64,000 nt of DNA from an uncultured Pseudomonadota bacterium (GTDB lineage: Bacteria; Pseudomonadota; Gammaproteobacteria; Steroidobacterales; Steroidobacteraceae). A program made the translations under genes and the position numbers. This document shows positions 21,926 through 33,393 of the stretch, in pieces. The notes beneath the pieces are model-generated. The model ran no database searches. It was not told the DNA's origin and saw only the letters and a list, made by a program, of their open reading frames with translations. The first letter of the stretch is position 1. Every line of letters starts with the position of its first letter. The stretch lies in assembly GCA_903828595.1 (NCBI GenBank), contig CAIKMS010000028.1:1-64000 (forward strand), written 5' to 3'.

Positions 21926-24304
21926 ATGAAGCAACCTCCCACCTTGCCGCAGGCCCATCAACCCCGTCGAGGCGCGAGGAGCCTGTTTTCCCACCGGCTT
22001 GCCACCGGCAGCAAGACCTTGTTTTTGGTCTACCAACTCTCGCTAGGAATCACCACTGGCAGCATTGCCTACGCGCAGAGCCCAGCCAGCGTCAATCTTC
22101 CGGAAATCGAGGTGGTTGCTACCGGCTTGTTCCCCGGTATTGGTGTTGACACGGGCCTTGTGCCCACGCATGTCCAACACGTGAACCTCAGTGCTCTGTC
22201 TAAAGCACAGCAGCGCGATATTGGTGAAGTGCTTAATTACGGCGCCACCAGTGTCCACATCAATGATACGCAGGGCAACCCACTACAGCGTGACATAACC
22301 TTTCGTGGGTTCACCGCCTCTCCGGTCTTGGGAACACCCGAGGGTATGTCGGTGTTCGTCGACGGTGTACGCGTCAACGAAGCCTTCGGCGACACCCTTA
22401 ACTGGGATCTTATTGCTCCCCGATCCATTGCCCAAATTGATGTAGTGCCCGGCTCTAACCCGGTGTACGGCCTGAACACATTGGCGGGCGCCATCGCCAT
22501 CCAGACTAAACGTGGCCGCACCTCACCCGGCATAACCACCCAGTGCACGGGCGGATCTTTCGGTCGCCTCGCCTGCGGCGCTGATTTCGGATTCACAAAG
22601 GGGCTGCTCGATTATTTCGCGTCCGCCGACGACTATCGAGACAGGGGCTGGGGCCAGGCAAACCCGAGCAATCTGCAACACTATTTCGCGAAAGTTGGGC
22701 TTACTCAAGGCGCAACGGACTCCTCTGTCTCCGTGTCCGTTACTAACGATGATTTGTTCGGCAATCAAACGCTGCCGCTCGCGTTCCTCAACAACCCAAC
22801 TCAGGCCTACACGTATCCCGATGAAAACATCAATCGACTGTCAGTCATCAATCTGTTGAATCGAACGTCAATCAACCAGCAGTGGGATTTAGCGGGAAGC
22901 CTTCATTACCGACGACTGCGCTCCCACGTACTTAATAGTAATGTTAATGGAAATTATGACCCGACCGTCGGCGCCCGCCCAGGTAACACACCAACCACCA
23001 ATGCGATAAACCAGATCGATCAATACAGGCCTGGCCTGAGTGCACAAGTCACGCGCAATGGCACCTTACTCGGGCACGACAACCATTTAACTATCGGCAT
23101 GGAATGGGAACGTGGGTGGACCAATTTTTTGCAGTATCAACAAGAATCTGGCGACTCGAGAAACACGACATCCAACCAACCCTTACAACTTCAGACCCAC
23201 CTGCACGCACTCAATGCCTTAGCTGGCGCCTATATCAATGACACATGGCAACTGGATAGCAAAGCCTCAATGACTCTCGCCGTCCGCTACAGCCATGCAC
23301 ACACACGCCTCGAGGACCAACTGGGCACCGCCAACAATGGAGACCAAACTTTTTCACGGGTGCTACCTGCATTAGGACTGACCTATCAGGCCTTACCTAC
23401 CACGCGGCTTTATGCGAACTTCAGCGAAGGCATGCGAGTGCCCAGCCCTGTTGAATCAACCTGCGCAGACCCTAGTGCGCCTTGCCAATTACCTAACGCT
23501 TTTTCCTCTGACCCGCCCCTACATGCGGTGCTTGCAGAATCTGCAGAATTTGGCCTTGATGGCAAGTTCGCAAACACGACATGGAACGTCGATTTATTTA
23601 GAACGACACTCTTAGATGACATTCAATTTATTGGCGCTGGAGGGGGGTCGCTTAATAGCGGGTATTTCCAAAACGTAGGATCAACGCGACGACAAGGATT
23701 TGAGGCAGAGCTCACGCATCAATGGGAGCGCGTCAGCGTCAACGTTCATTACAGCTTTACCCAAGCGCAGTATCGCTCAAGCCTACTGATTTATAGCCCG
23801 GCCAATAGCGCCGCTGGCAATGATGCTGAAGGAGCCCACTGCCTGAGTGGTGTGAATTGTTCGCTGATCCTTGTGCATCCTGGCGATACCATCCCCAACG
23901 TACCGCAACAAAACTTGCGTGTACGCGCAGAATATGAAATCAACCCTCGGGCTGGAGTGGGTTTAGAGGCCATGATCCAAAGCCATGCCTATGCGCGCGG
24001 CGATGAAAACAATCAGGACTCACGGGGCCCGATACCGGGATTTAGTGTTATTAATCTCGACGCCCACTATGTCCCTAATGAACATTGGAACTTTTTCGGA
24101 CGTATAGAAAACGCTTTAAACCGGGGATATTCAACCTTTGGTGTTCTTGGTACTAACTACTTTACCGCACCGGGTGAGACTTACTCTAATCCCACGCAGC
24201 CCACACCCAGTAACCCTGGCCCTTTGCCAACCCAATTCAGAAGCGTAGGACCTCCAAGGGGGGCATGGGTGGGCGCAACCTATAACTTCGGCGCAGCAAA
24301 TTAA
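21926..24304 (+). CDS. TonB-dependent outer-membrane receptor
   Basis: Outer-membrane beta-barrel that imports a bound substrate using TonB energy. After a long basic N-region and a hydrophobic stretch (LFLVYQLSLGITTGSIAYAQ), the mature protein begins with a TonB-box-like LPEIEVVATG. A plug domain follows (GEVLNYGATSVHINDTQGN...DITFRGF, VPGSNPVYGLNTLAGAIAIQTK), then a long barrel. The final strand is ...GAWVGATYNFGAAN, so the usual terminal aromatic is followed by four extra residues. The frame is open further upstream, but that part overlaps the permease start; the ATG at 21926 (or 21917) is the reasonable start. The ligand is unknown. Its stop overlaps the efflux outer-membrane gene on the opposite strand. 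Confidence 0.9.
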   Translation: MKQPPTLPQAHQPRRGARSLFSHRLATGSKTLFLVYQLSLGITTGSIAYAQSPASVNLPEIEVVATGLFPGIGVDTGLVPTHVQHVNLSALSKAQQRDIGEVLNYGATSVHINDTQGNPLQRDITFRGFTASPVLGTPEGMSVFVDGVRVNEAFGDTLNWDLIAPRSIAQIDVVPGSNPVYGLNTLAGAIAIQTKRGRTSPGITTQCTGGSFGRLACGADFGFTKGLLDYFASADDYRDRGWGQANPSNLQHYFAKVGLTQGATDSSVSVSVTNDDLFGNQTLPLAFLNNPTQAYTYPDENINRLSVINLLNRTSINQQWDLAGSLHYRRLRSHVLNSNVNGNYDPTVGARPGNTPTTNAINQIDQYRPGLSAQVTRNGTLLGHDNHLTIGMEWERGWTNFLQYQQESGDSRNTTSNQPLQLQTHLHALNALAGAYINDTWQLDSKASMTLAVRYSHAHTRLEDQLGTANNGDQTFSRVLPALGLTYQALPTTRLYANFSEGMRVPSPVESTCADPSAPCQLPNAFSSDPPLHAVLAESAEFGLDGKFANTTWNVDLFRTTLLDDIQFIGAGGGSLNSGYFQNVGSTRRQGFEAELTHQWERVSVNVHYSFTQAQYRSSLLIYSPANSAAGNDAEGAHCLSGVNCSLILVHPGDTIPNVPQQNLRVRAEYEINPRAGVGLEAMIQSHAYARGDENNQDSRGPIPGFSVINLDAHYVPNEHWNFFGRIENALNRGYSTFGVLGTNYFTAPGETYSNPTQPTPSNPGPLPTQFRSVGPPRGAWVGATYNFGAAN

Positions 24305-25794
24305 TGAATGGCGGGTACTGCGGCAGCCGAGTCCCCCAAAGCAGAAGGATCCCAGTCACCACCCATGCCACGAATTAAGCCTACACTCCCCGCTAACTGA
24401 CGCCCTACGATAGCCAAATCTGCTCGCTCGTTGGCTAACTGCGTCTGCTGAACCGCAACTACCGTACTGTAACTAACAGTACCAGCCCTGTATTGATTGA
24501 ACGTCAATAGGGCGCTCTCTCGAGCGGATTTAACGGCTGCATCCTGTAGCTCTCGCTCAGTGTTTAGCCCTTTAAGGGTCACCAGGGAATCCTCCACGTC
24601 TTGGAAAGCCTGTAAAGCTGTTTGCCGATAATTCGCCACAGCCGCGTCATATGCCGCACGTGCCTGGGCACTGACCGCGCGTCGACGCCCTCCATCAAAT
24701 AACGACTCTGCCAATTGCGGGCCTAGTGACCAAAACCGATTAGGCAAAGTAAACCAATTTGAACTAGCCAACGTTTCATAGCCGCCGGCAGCACTCAGCA
24801 TCAACGTAGGAAACCAGGCCGCACTAGCAACACCTACCTGCGCATTGGCCGCGGCAACACGCCTTTCACCCGCGGCGACGTCGGGACGACGCTCCAAAAG
24901 CTCACTAGCCACTCGCAATGGTATTTCCGGCAACGACGGCTGCCACGTATAGTCAGCCGCTATCTCAAAATCTGAAGGCGGCACTCCGATCAGAACCGCT
25001 ATCACATGCTCAAACTGAGCCCGCTGGATCCTTATATCTACTGCTTGAGCCGAAGTAGCGTCCAACTGAGTCTGTGCCTCAGCGACGTCAACCCGCCCAA
25101 CTACGCCTGCTGCGAATTGATTCTGTGTGATCGTTAGGGCCCTGCGATACCCAGCAACCGTATCATCCAGCAATTTTGCAGTGGCATCAGCCACCCGAAG
25201 ATTGAAATACGCCGTCGCAAGTTCAGCGCTTAAACTCAATCGAGCCGACTGATAGTCACGCAGGCTCGCCAGCGCCGTGTCCTTTCCTACTTCTGCCGTG
25301 CGCCGCAGGGAGCCCCATAGGTCTGGCTCCCAGCTCGCAGAAAGCTGCGCGATATGCAAATTAGATAATCCCGTCGACACCGGACCCGCGCTTGCAGCCT
25401 TGTACGCGGCGCCACCCTGTTGCGAACGAGTAATGCCAGCGCTCGCATTTAACGTTGGCCAGAGGGAAGACTGCGCTTGGCGGGCAAGCGCCTCGGCTGT
25501 TCTGTAGGCCGCTTCTGATGCGGCTAAGGACTGATTTCCCTGCAACAGCCGCGACTCCAAGCCATCCAGAATCGAATCGTTAAAGACGCTCCACCATGGC
25601 CCGCGCTTTACCTCATCGCGAGGCTCAGCCACTTTCCAGCCACTGGCCTCCTTAAACTCCAAAGGCTTGGCAACCGCAACCGGACGATAGTTCGGTCCGG
25701 CCGCACAACCGCCCAGTAGCATCGCAAAAGTTGTCGCTATCATAAGCGTCTTGCACGGAGTGGCCACCGTTCGTGGTCTTATTGAACTCATCAT
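24301..25794 (-). CDS. RND efflux outer-membrane lipoprotein (OprM/NodT type)
   Basis: Outer-membrane channel of a tripartite efflux pump. A signal sequence ends in the lipobox LGGC with the lipidated cysteine at residue 30. It is followed by GPNYRPV, the hallmark start of this family. Two repeated outer-membrane-efflux domains are recognisable (ELATAYFNLRVADATAKLLDDTVAGYRRAL and ALQAFQDVEDSLVTLKGL). Length 497 is typical. The ATG overlaps the stop of the upstream pump gene (ATGA). It is the last gene of the mdtABC-like operon and supplies the TolC-like exit duct. Confidence 0.95.
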   Translation of the reverse strand: MMSSIRPRTVATPCKTLMIATTFAMLLGGCAAGPNYRPVAVAKPLEFKEASGWKVAEPRDEVKRGPWWSVFNDSILDGLESRLLQGNQSLAASEAAYRTAEALARQAQSSLWPTLNASAGITRSQQGGAAYKAASAGPVSTGLSNLHIAQLSASWEPDLWGSLRRTAEVGKDTALASLRDYQSARLSLSAELATAYFNLRVADATAKLLDDTVAGYRRALTITQNQFAAGVVGRVDVAEAQTQLDATSAQAVDIRIQRAQFEHVIAVLIGVPPSDFEIAADYTWQPSLPEIPLRVASELLERRPDVAAGERRVAAANAQVGVASAAWFPTLMLSAAGGYETLASSNWFTLPNRFWSLGPQLAESLFDGGRRRAVSAQARAAYDAAVANYRQTALQAFQDVEDSLVTLKGLNTERELQDAAVKSARESALLTFNQYRAGTVSYSTVVAVQQTQLANERADLAIVGRQLAGSVGLIRGMGGDWDPSALGDSAAAVPAIH

Positions 25795-28700
25795 GCTGTT
25801 ACCCCTAAACCCAACGAATCCGAATCACTAGGCCGACGTCGCTTCAACCGCAAAGCCAGGCGATCTAAATACAAATACACGATAGGCGTGGTGTACAGCG
25901 TCAACAACTGACTCACTGCCAATCCCCCGACAATAGCGATGCCTAAAGGGTGTCTAAACTCAGCCCCATCGCCGGTCCCTATCGCCAAGGGGATTGCGCC
26001 AAACATTGCCGCAAGCGTAGTCATCAAAATCGGGCGAAAGCGTAGCAAGCAAGCTTCGTAGATCGCCTCCTCCGGTGATCTCCCGGCACGCTCCGCCACC
26101 AGAGCAAAATCAACCATTAAAATGGCGTTCTTTTTTACAATGCCAATCAAAAGAACAAGACCAATGTCAGCAATCAAACTCAATTCGGTACCGGTTGCCA
26201 GCAGGGCTAAAAACGCACCTAGACCTGCAGATGGCAGCGTGGACAAAATCGTCACCGGATGAATATAGCTCTCGTACAAAATCCCCAACACGATATAAAG
26301 CGTTGCAAAAGCAGCTAATAGCGTGAAAGGGATGGTCGCTAAAGAAGATTGAAACGCTTGCGCAGTGCCAGCAAATCCACCGCGCACGGTTGCTGGAACA
26401 CCAATTTTTCTCATCGCTTCATTAATTGCTTCTGATGCTGTGCTCAATGAGACACCCGGCTTTAGATTGAATGAGATCGTTGATGCAGGAAAGGGGCCTT
26501 GGTGATTGACTGCCAACTTCGCATTGGCAGGAGAGATTGAGACCACTTGACTTAATGGCACCTGTGAACCGCCCACACCAGGAATGTAAACCCGGTCCAA
26601 TGCTGAGGGGTCTTGCGCGAAGCTTGGGTCTACGCCCATAACTACGTGATACTGGTTTAAGGGAAAATAAATTACTGATACTTGAGTTTGCGAAAAACTG
26701 TCATTTAATGCACGGTCTATGTCCACTGCACGTATACCGTAGCGCTGTGCGTTGTCTCTTTCCATGCGCAGGCGCAACTCCAAACCCTTATCCTGCTGAT
26801 CAGTGTTGACATCCACGATGGTTGGAATATCTACCATGGCAGCCATGATTTTTGGCTCCCAAAGACTGAGATCATCAATATTGTCAGCCTGCAAGGAGTA
26901 CTGGTACGTAGCATTACTGGGTCGCCCGCCAATGCGCACATCACTAACGGCCTGTAAAAACAAGCTCGCTCCCTGCACTTGGTTCAATTTGGGTCGCAAG
27001 CGCGAGATCACTTCATCTATTGAAGGTCGCCCACTCGACTTTGGCTTAAGCGACACAAAAACGGTGGCGCTATTTACCTGCCCGCCACCTGTAAAGCCGA
27101 CAACATTTTCCACTGCCGGATCAGCGCTCACAATTTTTATGAGTTGCGCAAATTTATCCTTCATGCGGTTAAAAGAAATGCTTTGATCCGCCTGTATGCC
27201 CCCTACCATCCGGCCCACATCCTGCTGCGGGAAAAACCCCTTAGGCACAATAATAAAGAGATAAACATTCAAAACGACGGTCACGGCGAGGCTGAGCATC
27301 ATGAAGCGCTTATGCCGCAATGACCATTGCAACGTGGCTGCGTAAAAACTTTGCAGCGCCACAAACGCCCTTTCAGCTTCTACATTAAACCGTGAATACC
27401 AGCTGCTATTCCCTGCTTCAGAAGACGGCACTGAACGACGCAAAAGCCTTGAGCACATCATCGGAGTTAAGGTTAGAGAGACGACCATTGACACCAACAC
27501 AGCAGTCGCTAAGGTCACCGAGAATTCTCGAAAAAAACGCCCGACGATACCGCCAAAGAACAGCAGCGGAATAAATACGGCAACCAGCGATAGGCTAATG
27601 GAGACCACGGTAAAGCCCACCTCTCGCGCGCCCTTAAAGGCAGCCTGCAGCGGACTCATCCCATGCTCTAAATAGCGCATCACATTCTCAACAACAACAA
27701 TGGCATCATCGACGACAAAGCCGGTTGCCACAGTTATGGCCATCAGACTCAAGGTATCAAGGCTGTAGTTGCAGGCCCACATGACACAGAAGGTGCCGCA
27801 GAGAGAAACAGGAATAGTCACCGCAGGTATCAGGGTCGCTCGCGGTGAGCGCAGGAAGATGAAAACGACCAGAACTACCAGAAAAATCGAAATCGACAGT
27901 GTCTTTAGAATATCGTTGACGGCCGCACGAATGGTTGGACTTCGATCAATCACGATATCAAGATTAATATCCGACGGAATGGAAGCCCTTAAGGCAGGCA
28001 TTAAGGCGCGAATCCGATCAATAGTTTCAATGATATTCGCACCAGCAGACCGACTGATGGTCAGCACTACCGATGGCTTGCCGTTAGCCTGTCCGGCATT
28101 ACGCAGGTCTTGAACCGAGTCGGTTACGGCAGCCACATCCTTTAAACGAACTGGCGCCTTGTCATTAAATTTGACGATAAGCTCGCGAAATTCGGCTGCG
28201 ACGCGCGCCTGATCATTGGCATAGATTTGCCAATGCTTGTCATCAATTTCAATAGTTCCTTTGGGCCGATTGGCGTTAGCACCGGCAAGCGCCAGGCGAA
28301 CCTGCTCAAGGGAAACTCCGCGAGCTGCTAAGGCCAGGGGATTCAAATCTACGCGTACGGCCGGCAGGGAGCTTCCGCCAACGCTGACTTGCCCTACCCC
28401 TTCGACCTGAGACAGTTTTTGCGCCAGTACGGTGGAGGCGGCATCGTACAACTGACCCCGGGACCGATTAGCCGATGTGAGGGCAATAATCAGTATGGGA
28501 GCATCGCCTGGGTTTACCTTGCGGTAGGTGGGATTTCCCGGCAAACCGGTTGGCAAGAGGGCGCGAGCTGCATTAATGGCAGCCTGCACATCACGCGCGG
28601 CGCCATTAATGCTACGCGACAAATCGAACTGCAAAATAACTCGAGTGCTTCCCAAGGAACTTGAGGAGGTCATCTCGGTAAGCCCGGCAATCCGCCCTAG

Positions 28701-28910
28701 CGAGCGCTCTAAAGGTGTCGCTACGCTGGTTGCGATCGTGTCAGGAGCCGCACCGGGCAGAGAGGCCTGTACGGCCACGGTCGGCAGATCGACCTGAGGG
28801 AGGGGGGCAACAGGTAACAGCCTATAAGCGGCAAATCCCGCCAGCACGATCCCCAGCGACAACAACGTGGTGGCCACCGGACGGCGAATAAAAGGCCCGG
28901 ACAAACTCAC
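25791..28910 (-). CDS. mdtC: RND multidrug efflux pump subunit MdtC-like
   Basis: Inner-membrane proton-driven RND transporter of 1039 residues. The start [43 protein letters not shown] is typical of the heteromeric MdtBC/MuxBC group. Two large periplasmic loops and 12 transmembrane helices are expected. The charged residues of transmembrane helix 4 are visible in [14 protein letters not shown], and the second half has [13 protein letters not shown]. The GTG start at 28910 overlaps the stop of the mdtB-like gene (GTGA). Two different RND subunits side by side suggest a hetero-trimer as in E. coli MdtBC. Confidence 0.95.
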   Translation of the reverse strand: MSLSGPFIRRPVATTLLSLGIVLAGFAAYRLLPVAPLPQVDLPTVAVQASLPGAAPDTIATSVATPLERSLGRIAGLTEMTSSSSLGSTRVILQFDLSRSINGAARDVQAAINAARALLPTGLPGNPTYRKVNPGDAPILIIALTSANRSRGQLYDAASTVLAQKLSQVEGVGQVSVGGSSLPAVRVDLNPLALAARGVSLEQVRLALAGANANRPKGTIEIDDKHWQIYANDQARVAAEFRELIVKFNDKAPVRLKDVAAVTDSVQDLRNAGQANGKPSVVLTISRSAGANIIETIDRIRALMPALRASIPSDINLDIVIDRSPTIRAAVNDILKTLSISIFLVVLVVFIFLRSPRATLIPAVTIPVSLCGTFCVMWACNYSLDTLSLMAITVATGFVVDDAIVVVENVMRYLEHGMSPLQAAFKGAREVGFTVVSISLSLVAVFIPLLFFGGIVGRFFREFSVTLATAVLVSMVVSLTLTPMMCSRLLRRSVPSSEAGNSSWYSRFNVEAERAFVALQSFYAATLQWSLRHKRFMMLSLAVTVVLNVYLFIIVPKGFFPQQDVGRMVGGIQADQSISFNRMKDKFAQLIKIVSADPAVENVVGFTGGGQVNSATVFVSLKPKSSGRPSIDEVISRLRPKLNQVQGASLFLQAVSDVRIGGRPSNATYQYSLQADNIDDLSLWEPKIMAAMVDIPTIVDVNTDQQDKGLELRLRMERDNAQRYGIRAVDIDRALNDSFSQTQVSVIYFPLNQYHVVMGVDPSFAQDPSALDRVYIPGVGGSQVPLSQVVSISPANAKLAVNHQGPFPASTISFNLKPGVSLSTASEAINEAMRKIGVPATVRGGFAGTAQAFQSSLATIPFTLLAAFATLYIVLGILYESYIHPVTILSTLPSAGLGAFLALLATGTELSLIADIGLVLLIGIVKKNAILMVDFALVAERAGRSPEEAIYEACLLRFRPILMTTLAAMFGAIPLAIGTGDGAEFRHPLGIAIVGGLAVSQLLTLYTTPIVYLYLDRLALRLKRRRPSDSDSLGLGVTA

Positions 28911-31900
28911 GCAACAGACTCAACAGCCGGCTCATCGTCGGCACCGACGAACGGAGGATCAAAGCGCTCCACCCAGCCGTGAAAGGCCAAGTAAATGACA
29001 GGGGTGGTGAATAGAGTCAGTATCTGGCTGGCAATAAGTCCGCCCACCATCGTGATTCCCAGAGGATGGCGCAGCTCAGAACCGGCGCCCGAGCCTATCA
29101 TCAGCGGTAAGGCACCGAGCAGCGCGGCCAACGTGGTCATCAAGATCGGTCGAAACCGAAGCAAACACGCCTGATAGATTGCCTCTCGCGGCGCCATTCC
29201 CTGATGGCGCTGCGCATCGAGCGCAAAATCAATCATCATGATCGCATTCTTCTTCACGATACCGATAAGAAGAATGATTCCGATAATACCGATGACACCC
29301 AGATCGGTGCCCGACAGGATTAGCGCCAGCAACGCACCCACACCAGCTGAAGGCAGGGTCGAGAGAATCGTGATCGGATGGATATAGCTCTCGTATAGGA
29401 CACCTAACACGATATACATCACCACAATCGCTGCCAGAATCAATAAAAGCTCAGATGATGCCGCGGCGCGGAAAGCCAAGGTTGCACCCTGAAAGGTTGT
29501 TTGAATGCCAGCAGGCAACTGAATCTGCGCCTGTGCATCCTCAATCAACTTCACCCCCTCGCCCAGAGAAACACCAGGTGCCAGGTTGAATGAGACACTA
29601 GCGCTTGGAAACTGACCTAAATGGTCTATAGCTAGTGCTGTTCTGCCCTCGGTGATTTTAGCAATTGTGCTTAATGGAACCGGCGCGCCGGTGGATGAGG
29701 GGATATAAAGTGCACCTAGAGAACCTGGACCTCGAACCCAGTCCGGCGCCGTCTCCAGCACGACCCGATACTGATTGGACTGGGTAAAGATGGTCGATAT
29801 GAGGCGCTGCCCGAAGGCGCTATAAAGGATGTTGTCTACCGTGGCTACTGTTATTCCAAAACGAGCCGCCGTGTCACGATCAATATCTACATAAACCTGT
29901 AGCCCATGATCCTGCCAATCACTGGTTACCCCAGACAGTTGTGGTCGTTGCTGCAAAGTATCGATCAGTTTTGGAACCCACAGACCCAGCAACTTAGGAT
30001 CAGCTGACTGTAACGAGAACTGGTATTGCCCTCGATTGATTCGATCATCAATGGTCAAATCCTGCACAGGCTGCAGGTAAAGCGTCACGCCGGGCACGGA
30101 AGAAGCGAGCGTCTCATTGAGACGAGCGATCACTTCGTTTACCGAGTCTTTGCGCGTCGCGCGATCCTTCAAGTTGATCAAAAACCGTCCACTGTTTAAC
30201 GTGGTATTTACGCCATCTACCCCGATAAACGAACTCAAACTAGCAACCGCAGGATCCTTTAAAGCAGCCTGTGCTAACTGCGTGTGCCGGTCTGCCATCG
30301 CTGAATAGGACAATGATTGGTCAGCCACCGAGATTCCCTGAATCACACCGGTGTCCTGAATTGGAAAAAACCCTTTAGGCACGACAACGTACAACAGTAC
30401 GCTTAAGAAAAAAGTCATTACGGCGACAACGAGTGTCAGTCGCTCATGCCGCAGAACCCAACGCAAGGCTTGCGAATATTGACCGAGCAATGCGTCAAAT
30501 CCAGCCGCGAAAAGATGCGCCAGACGTCCGGTTCGGTGGGAGGCTTCTGGCTTCAAAAGCTTTGCGCATAACATGGGCGTCAGCGTCAATGAGACCACGG
30601 CCGAGATAATGATTGATATCGCCAAGGTCACGGCAAACTCTCTAAACAAGCGCCCGACCACGTCACCCATAAATAGCAAAGGAATCAACACAGCCAACAA
30701 GGAGACGGTTAGCGAGATAATCGTAAAGCCAATCTGCGCCGAGCCTTTATGGGCCGCCACTAAAGGTGGATCTCCCATTTCCACGTAACGCGCTATGTTT
30801 TCAATCATCACGATAGCATCATCAACGACAAAGCCCGTTGAAATGGTCAGCGCCATCAGGGTTAGATTATTAATACTAAAGCCCAGTAGATAAATGACAC
30901 CAAACGTACCTATCAGTGAAACCGGCACAGCAAGACTCGGAATGAGCGTCGCGCCGGGATCACGCAAGAAGGCGAAAATCACCAAAACAACGAGCACAAC
31001 CGCAAGCAATAGCTCTTTTTCAACATCACTTACCGAGGCACGAATAGTGGTTGTTCGATCTGTTAGTACTTCAATGCTAAGCCCCGCCGGTATGGTATTG
31101 AGCATGGCAGGCAATAAATCCTTGATACGATCTACAACCTCAATAACATTAGCGCCCGGCTGGCGCTGAACGTTCACGATTATGGCGGGAGTCAGGTTAG
31201 ACCAAGCGCCAATACGCGTATTTTCGGCGTCATCAATCGCGCGACCGATGTCGCGCACTCGAATGGGCGCGCCATTTCGATAGGCAATTACCAACGCGTT
31301 GTAACCGCTCGACGTGTTTACTTGATCATTGGCGGCTAAAGTCTGAGAGCGAGTTGGACCGTCAAAGTTGCCTTTAGGCACATTGACGTTGCCACTTACA
31401 ATTGCTGTTTGTACATCCAACAGGGAAAGCTGATGCGCTGCCAGGGCTGCTGGATTTACCTGTATACGTATGGCCGGACGTCGACCACCCGACAAACTCA
31501 CCAACCCAACCCCGGGTATTTGCGATAGTTTCTGCGCCAAACGCGTATCAACGATATCTTCGATTTGGGGAAGTGGCATGGTTGGCGAGGTCACCGCCAA
31601 GCTCAGCACCGGCGCATCGGCAGGATTAACCTTGTTGTAGATGGGCGGAGCCGGCAGGTCGGTAGGCAATAAGGTCGCCGCGGCATTGATCGCGGCCTGA
31701 ACCTCTTGTTCAGCAACATCCATACCCATCGTCAGCGAAAACTGCATAGTGATAACTGAGGACCCACCGGAACTGGTGGATGTCATCTGCTTTAAGCCAG
31801 GGATTTGGCCAAACTGACGCTCTAAAGGAGCGGTAATCGCTGAGGCAGTCACGTCTGGGCTGGCACCAGGGTATAAGGTAACCGCCTGTATGGTCGGGTA

Positions 31901-32023
31901 ATCCACCTCCGGCAAAGCCGATAAAGGCAGCCATCGGAATCCCAAAAATCCCGCTAGCACAATTGCCACCATCAACAAGGACGTGGCAACAGGTCGCTCG
32001 ATAAAAACCGCCGAAGGATTCAT
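28907..32023 (-). CDS. mdtB: RND multidrug efflux pump subunit MdtB-like
   Basis: Partner RND transporter, 1038 residues from the ATG at 32023 ([18 protein letters not shown]). A GTG at 32068 would add 15 residues and overlap the fusion-protein gene; the ATG fits the family better. Proton-relay residues appear in [17 protein letters not shown], and the second-half signature is [18 protein letters not shown]. It lies 7 bases after the membrane-fusion gene and overlaps the MdtC-like gene by 4 bases. The pairing of two pumps with one fusion protein and one outer-membrane channel makes the complex self-contained. Confidence 0.95.
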   Translation of the reverse strand: MNPSAVFIERPVATSLLMVAIVLAGFLGFRWLPLSALPEVDYPTIQAVTLYPGASPDVTASAITAPLERQFGQIPGLKQMTSTSSGGSSVITMQFSLTMGMDVAEQEVQAAINAAATLLPTDLPAPPIYNKVNPADAPVLSLAVTSPTMPLPQIEDIVDTRLAQKLSQIPGVGLVSLSGGRRPAIRIQVNPAALAAHQLSLLDVQTAIVSGNVNVPKGNFDGPTRSQTLAANDQVNTSSGYNALVIAYRNGAPIRVRDIGRAIDDAENTRIGAWSNLTPAIIVNVQRQPGANVIEVVDRIKDLLPAMLNTIPAGLSIEVLTDRTTTIRASVSDVEKELLLAVVLVVLVIFAFLRDPGATLIPSLAVPVSLIGTFGVIYLLGFSINNLTLMALTISTGFVVDDAIVMIENIARYVEMGDPPLVAAHKGSAQIGFTIISLTVSLLAVLIPLLFMGDVVGRLFREFAVTLAISIIISAVVSLTLTPMLCAKLLKPEASHRTGRLAHLFAAGFDALLGQYSQALRWVLRHERLTLVVAVMTFFLSVLLYVVVPKGFFPIQDTGVIQGISVADQSLSYSAMADRHTQLAQAALKDPAVASLSSFIGVDGVNTTLNSGRFLINLKDRATRKDSVNEVIARLNETLASSVPGVTLYLQPVQDLTIDDRINRGQYQFSLQSADPKLLGLWVPKLIDTLQQRPQLSGVTSDWQDHGLQVYVDIDRDTAARFGITVATVDNILYSAFGQRLISTIFTQSNQYRVVLETAPDWVRGPGSLGALYIPSSTGAPVPLSTIAKITEGRTALAIDHLGQFPSASVSFNLAPGVSLGEGVKLIEDAQAQIQLPAGIQTTFQGATLAFRAAASSELLLILAAIVVMYIVLGVLYESYIHPITILSTLPSAGVGALLALILSGTDLGVIGIIGIILLIGIVKKNAIMMIDFALDAQRHQGMAPREAIYQACLLRFRPILMTTLAALLGALPLMIGSGAGSELRHPLGITMVGGLIASQILTLFTTPVIYLAFHGWVERFDPPFVGADDEPAVESVA

Positions 32024-32030
32024 GCGCGGC

Positions 32031-33269
32031 CTAAGATCCGGACTTACGCCAATTTTTTTTCTGGTCACCCGGTGCTGCGGCAGACTTGGTTTGCGCCAAC
32101 TTCACTGTGGCGCCATCCTTCAATCGATCGATGCCATCTATGACAACTTTCTGCCCGGGGCTTGCTCCTTCAGAGATGGCAGTTAATTCACCGGCCGAAC
32201 TGACCACCGTGGCTTTGTGTAATGACACGGTGGAATCAGCATTCAAAACGTACAAGAACTGGCCATCAGGTCCCTGCTGAATCGCCGCCGTGGGCACCAC
32301 CGTCGCTTGTACGAGAGTCCCATAACGAACACGAAGATTGACGAACTGGTTTGGAAATAGCGCCAAGTTATCATTGTTAAACTGTGCCTTGACCTTAACT
32401 GTGCCGGTAGTGACATCGATTTGATTATCGATCGTCAATAAAAATCCTTCAGCTAACCGTGCCAAATTTGACCGGTCATAAGCCTCCACCGGAATAGGCT
32501 TATGATCTGCAAGACGTTTGAGTATTTCTTGTAATTTATCTTCTGGAATGGAACCGACGACGGTGATCGGATTCAACTGGGTGATTACGGCTAGTCCATT
32601 AGCGTCAGCCGGGTGGACGACGTTACCGACGTCAACCTGACGTAAACCAATGCGGCCACTGATCGGTGCGGTGACTCTAGAATACATTTGGTTAAGTCGC
32701 GCGCTGTCCAGTGTGCCCTTATCAGACTGCACTACGCCCTCACCTTGTTGCACCAAACCTTCCTGCGTGTCTAACTGTTGTTTGGCGATAGAGTCCTGGG
32801 AGTACAACAGTCGGTAGCGTTCCAGGTCTAACTTCGCGATTGCTAAAGAAGCTTGATCACGGTTCAACTGACCCTTGGCTTGCTCAAACTGCACATTGAA
32901 GGGACGGGGATCAATTTCTGCAATGACCTGGCCAGCCTTCACCGACTGACCTTCGGTGAACAGAATCTTCATGATCTGGCCGTCAACGCGGGATTGGACA
33001 GCCACAGTTGCCAGCGGTGTCACTGTGGCCAAGGCCGAAACCGTAACGGGCAAGTCAGATTTCGTGACATCACCAAGTCCAACCACCACCGGGCGATTCA
33101 TGCCACCGCCACGCTTATTTAATGACTTGTCTGAGTCCGATGAATGGCAGGCTGCCAGTCCCGCGAGTGCCAGGAGCACGGCCATGGGTCGCGCGAACTT
33201 ATGAATCCTCCCGGCCCAGTTAAACACCCGCCGTTGCTCAATCATCGTTTCGATGGCAGTCACTGGCAT
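32031..33269 (-). CDS. mdtA: RND efflux membrane-fusion lipoprotein MdtA-like
   Basis: Periplasmic adaptor that joins the pump to the outer-membrane channel. A lipobox LAAC with cysteine 41 follows a hydrophobic segment, so it is likely a lipoprotein, unlike E. coli MdtA. The lipoyl-like part has [31 protein letters not shown] and the barrel part [28 protein letters not shown], both close to MdtA. Length 412. The start may be ATG 33269 or ATG 33245; neither has a strong ribosome site. It is the first gene of the efflux operon; a good TTGACA (-35 type) lies at 33383-33378 on the minus strand, but its -10 is poor. Confidence 0.93.
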   Translation of the reverse strand: MPVTAIETMIEQRRVFNWAGRIHKFARPMAVLLALAGLAACHSSDSDKSLNKRGGGMNRPVVVGLGDVTKSDLPVTVSALATVTPLATVAVQSRVDGQIMKILFTEGQSVKAGQVIAEIDPRPFNVQFEQAKGQLNRDQASLAIAKLDLERYRLLYSQDSIAKQQLDTQEGLVQQGEGVVQSDKGTLDSARLNQMYSRVTAPISGRIGLRQVDVGNVVHPADANGLAVITQLNPITVVGSIPEDKLQEILKRLADHKPIPVEAYDRSNLARLAEGFLLTIDNQIDVTTGTVKVKAQFNNDNLALFPNQFVNLRVRYGTLVQATVVPTAAIQQGPDGQFLYVLNADSTVSLHKATVVSSAGELTAISEGASPGQKVVIDGIDRLKDGATVKLAQTKSAAAPGDQKKNWRKSGS

Positions 33270-33393
33270 AGTTATTGGCTCGCTCGGCTAAACGTCTGGA
33301 AAAATCAGGCATCAATCACTCACGCGGTATTGTGACCCGCGCAGCCCCTGCCAGTTTGCTTGTGCGACGAAAAGTTTTGTCAATCAGCCGACG

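Noticed and set aside
33270-33393. TTGACA at 33383-33378 as the promoter of the efflux operon
   Set aside because: The -35 box is perfect, but no acceptable -10 lies at 16-18 bases, so it is mentioned only in the mdtA entry.
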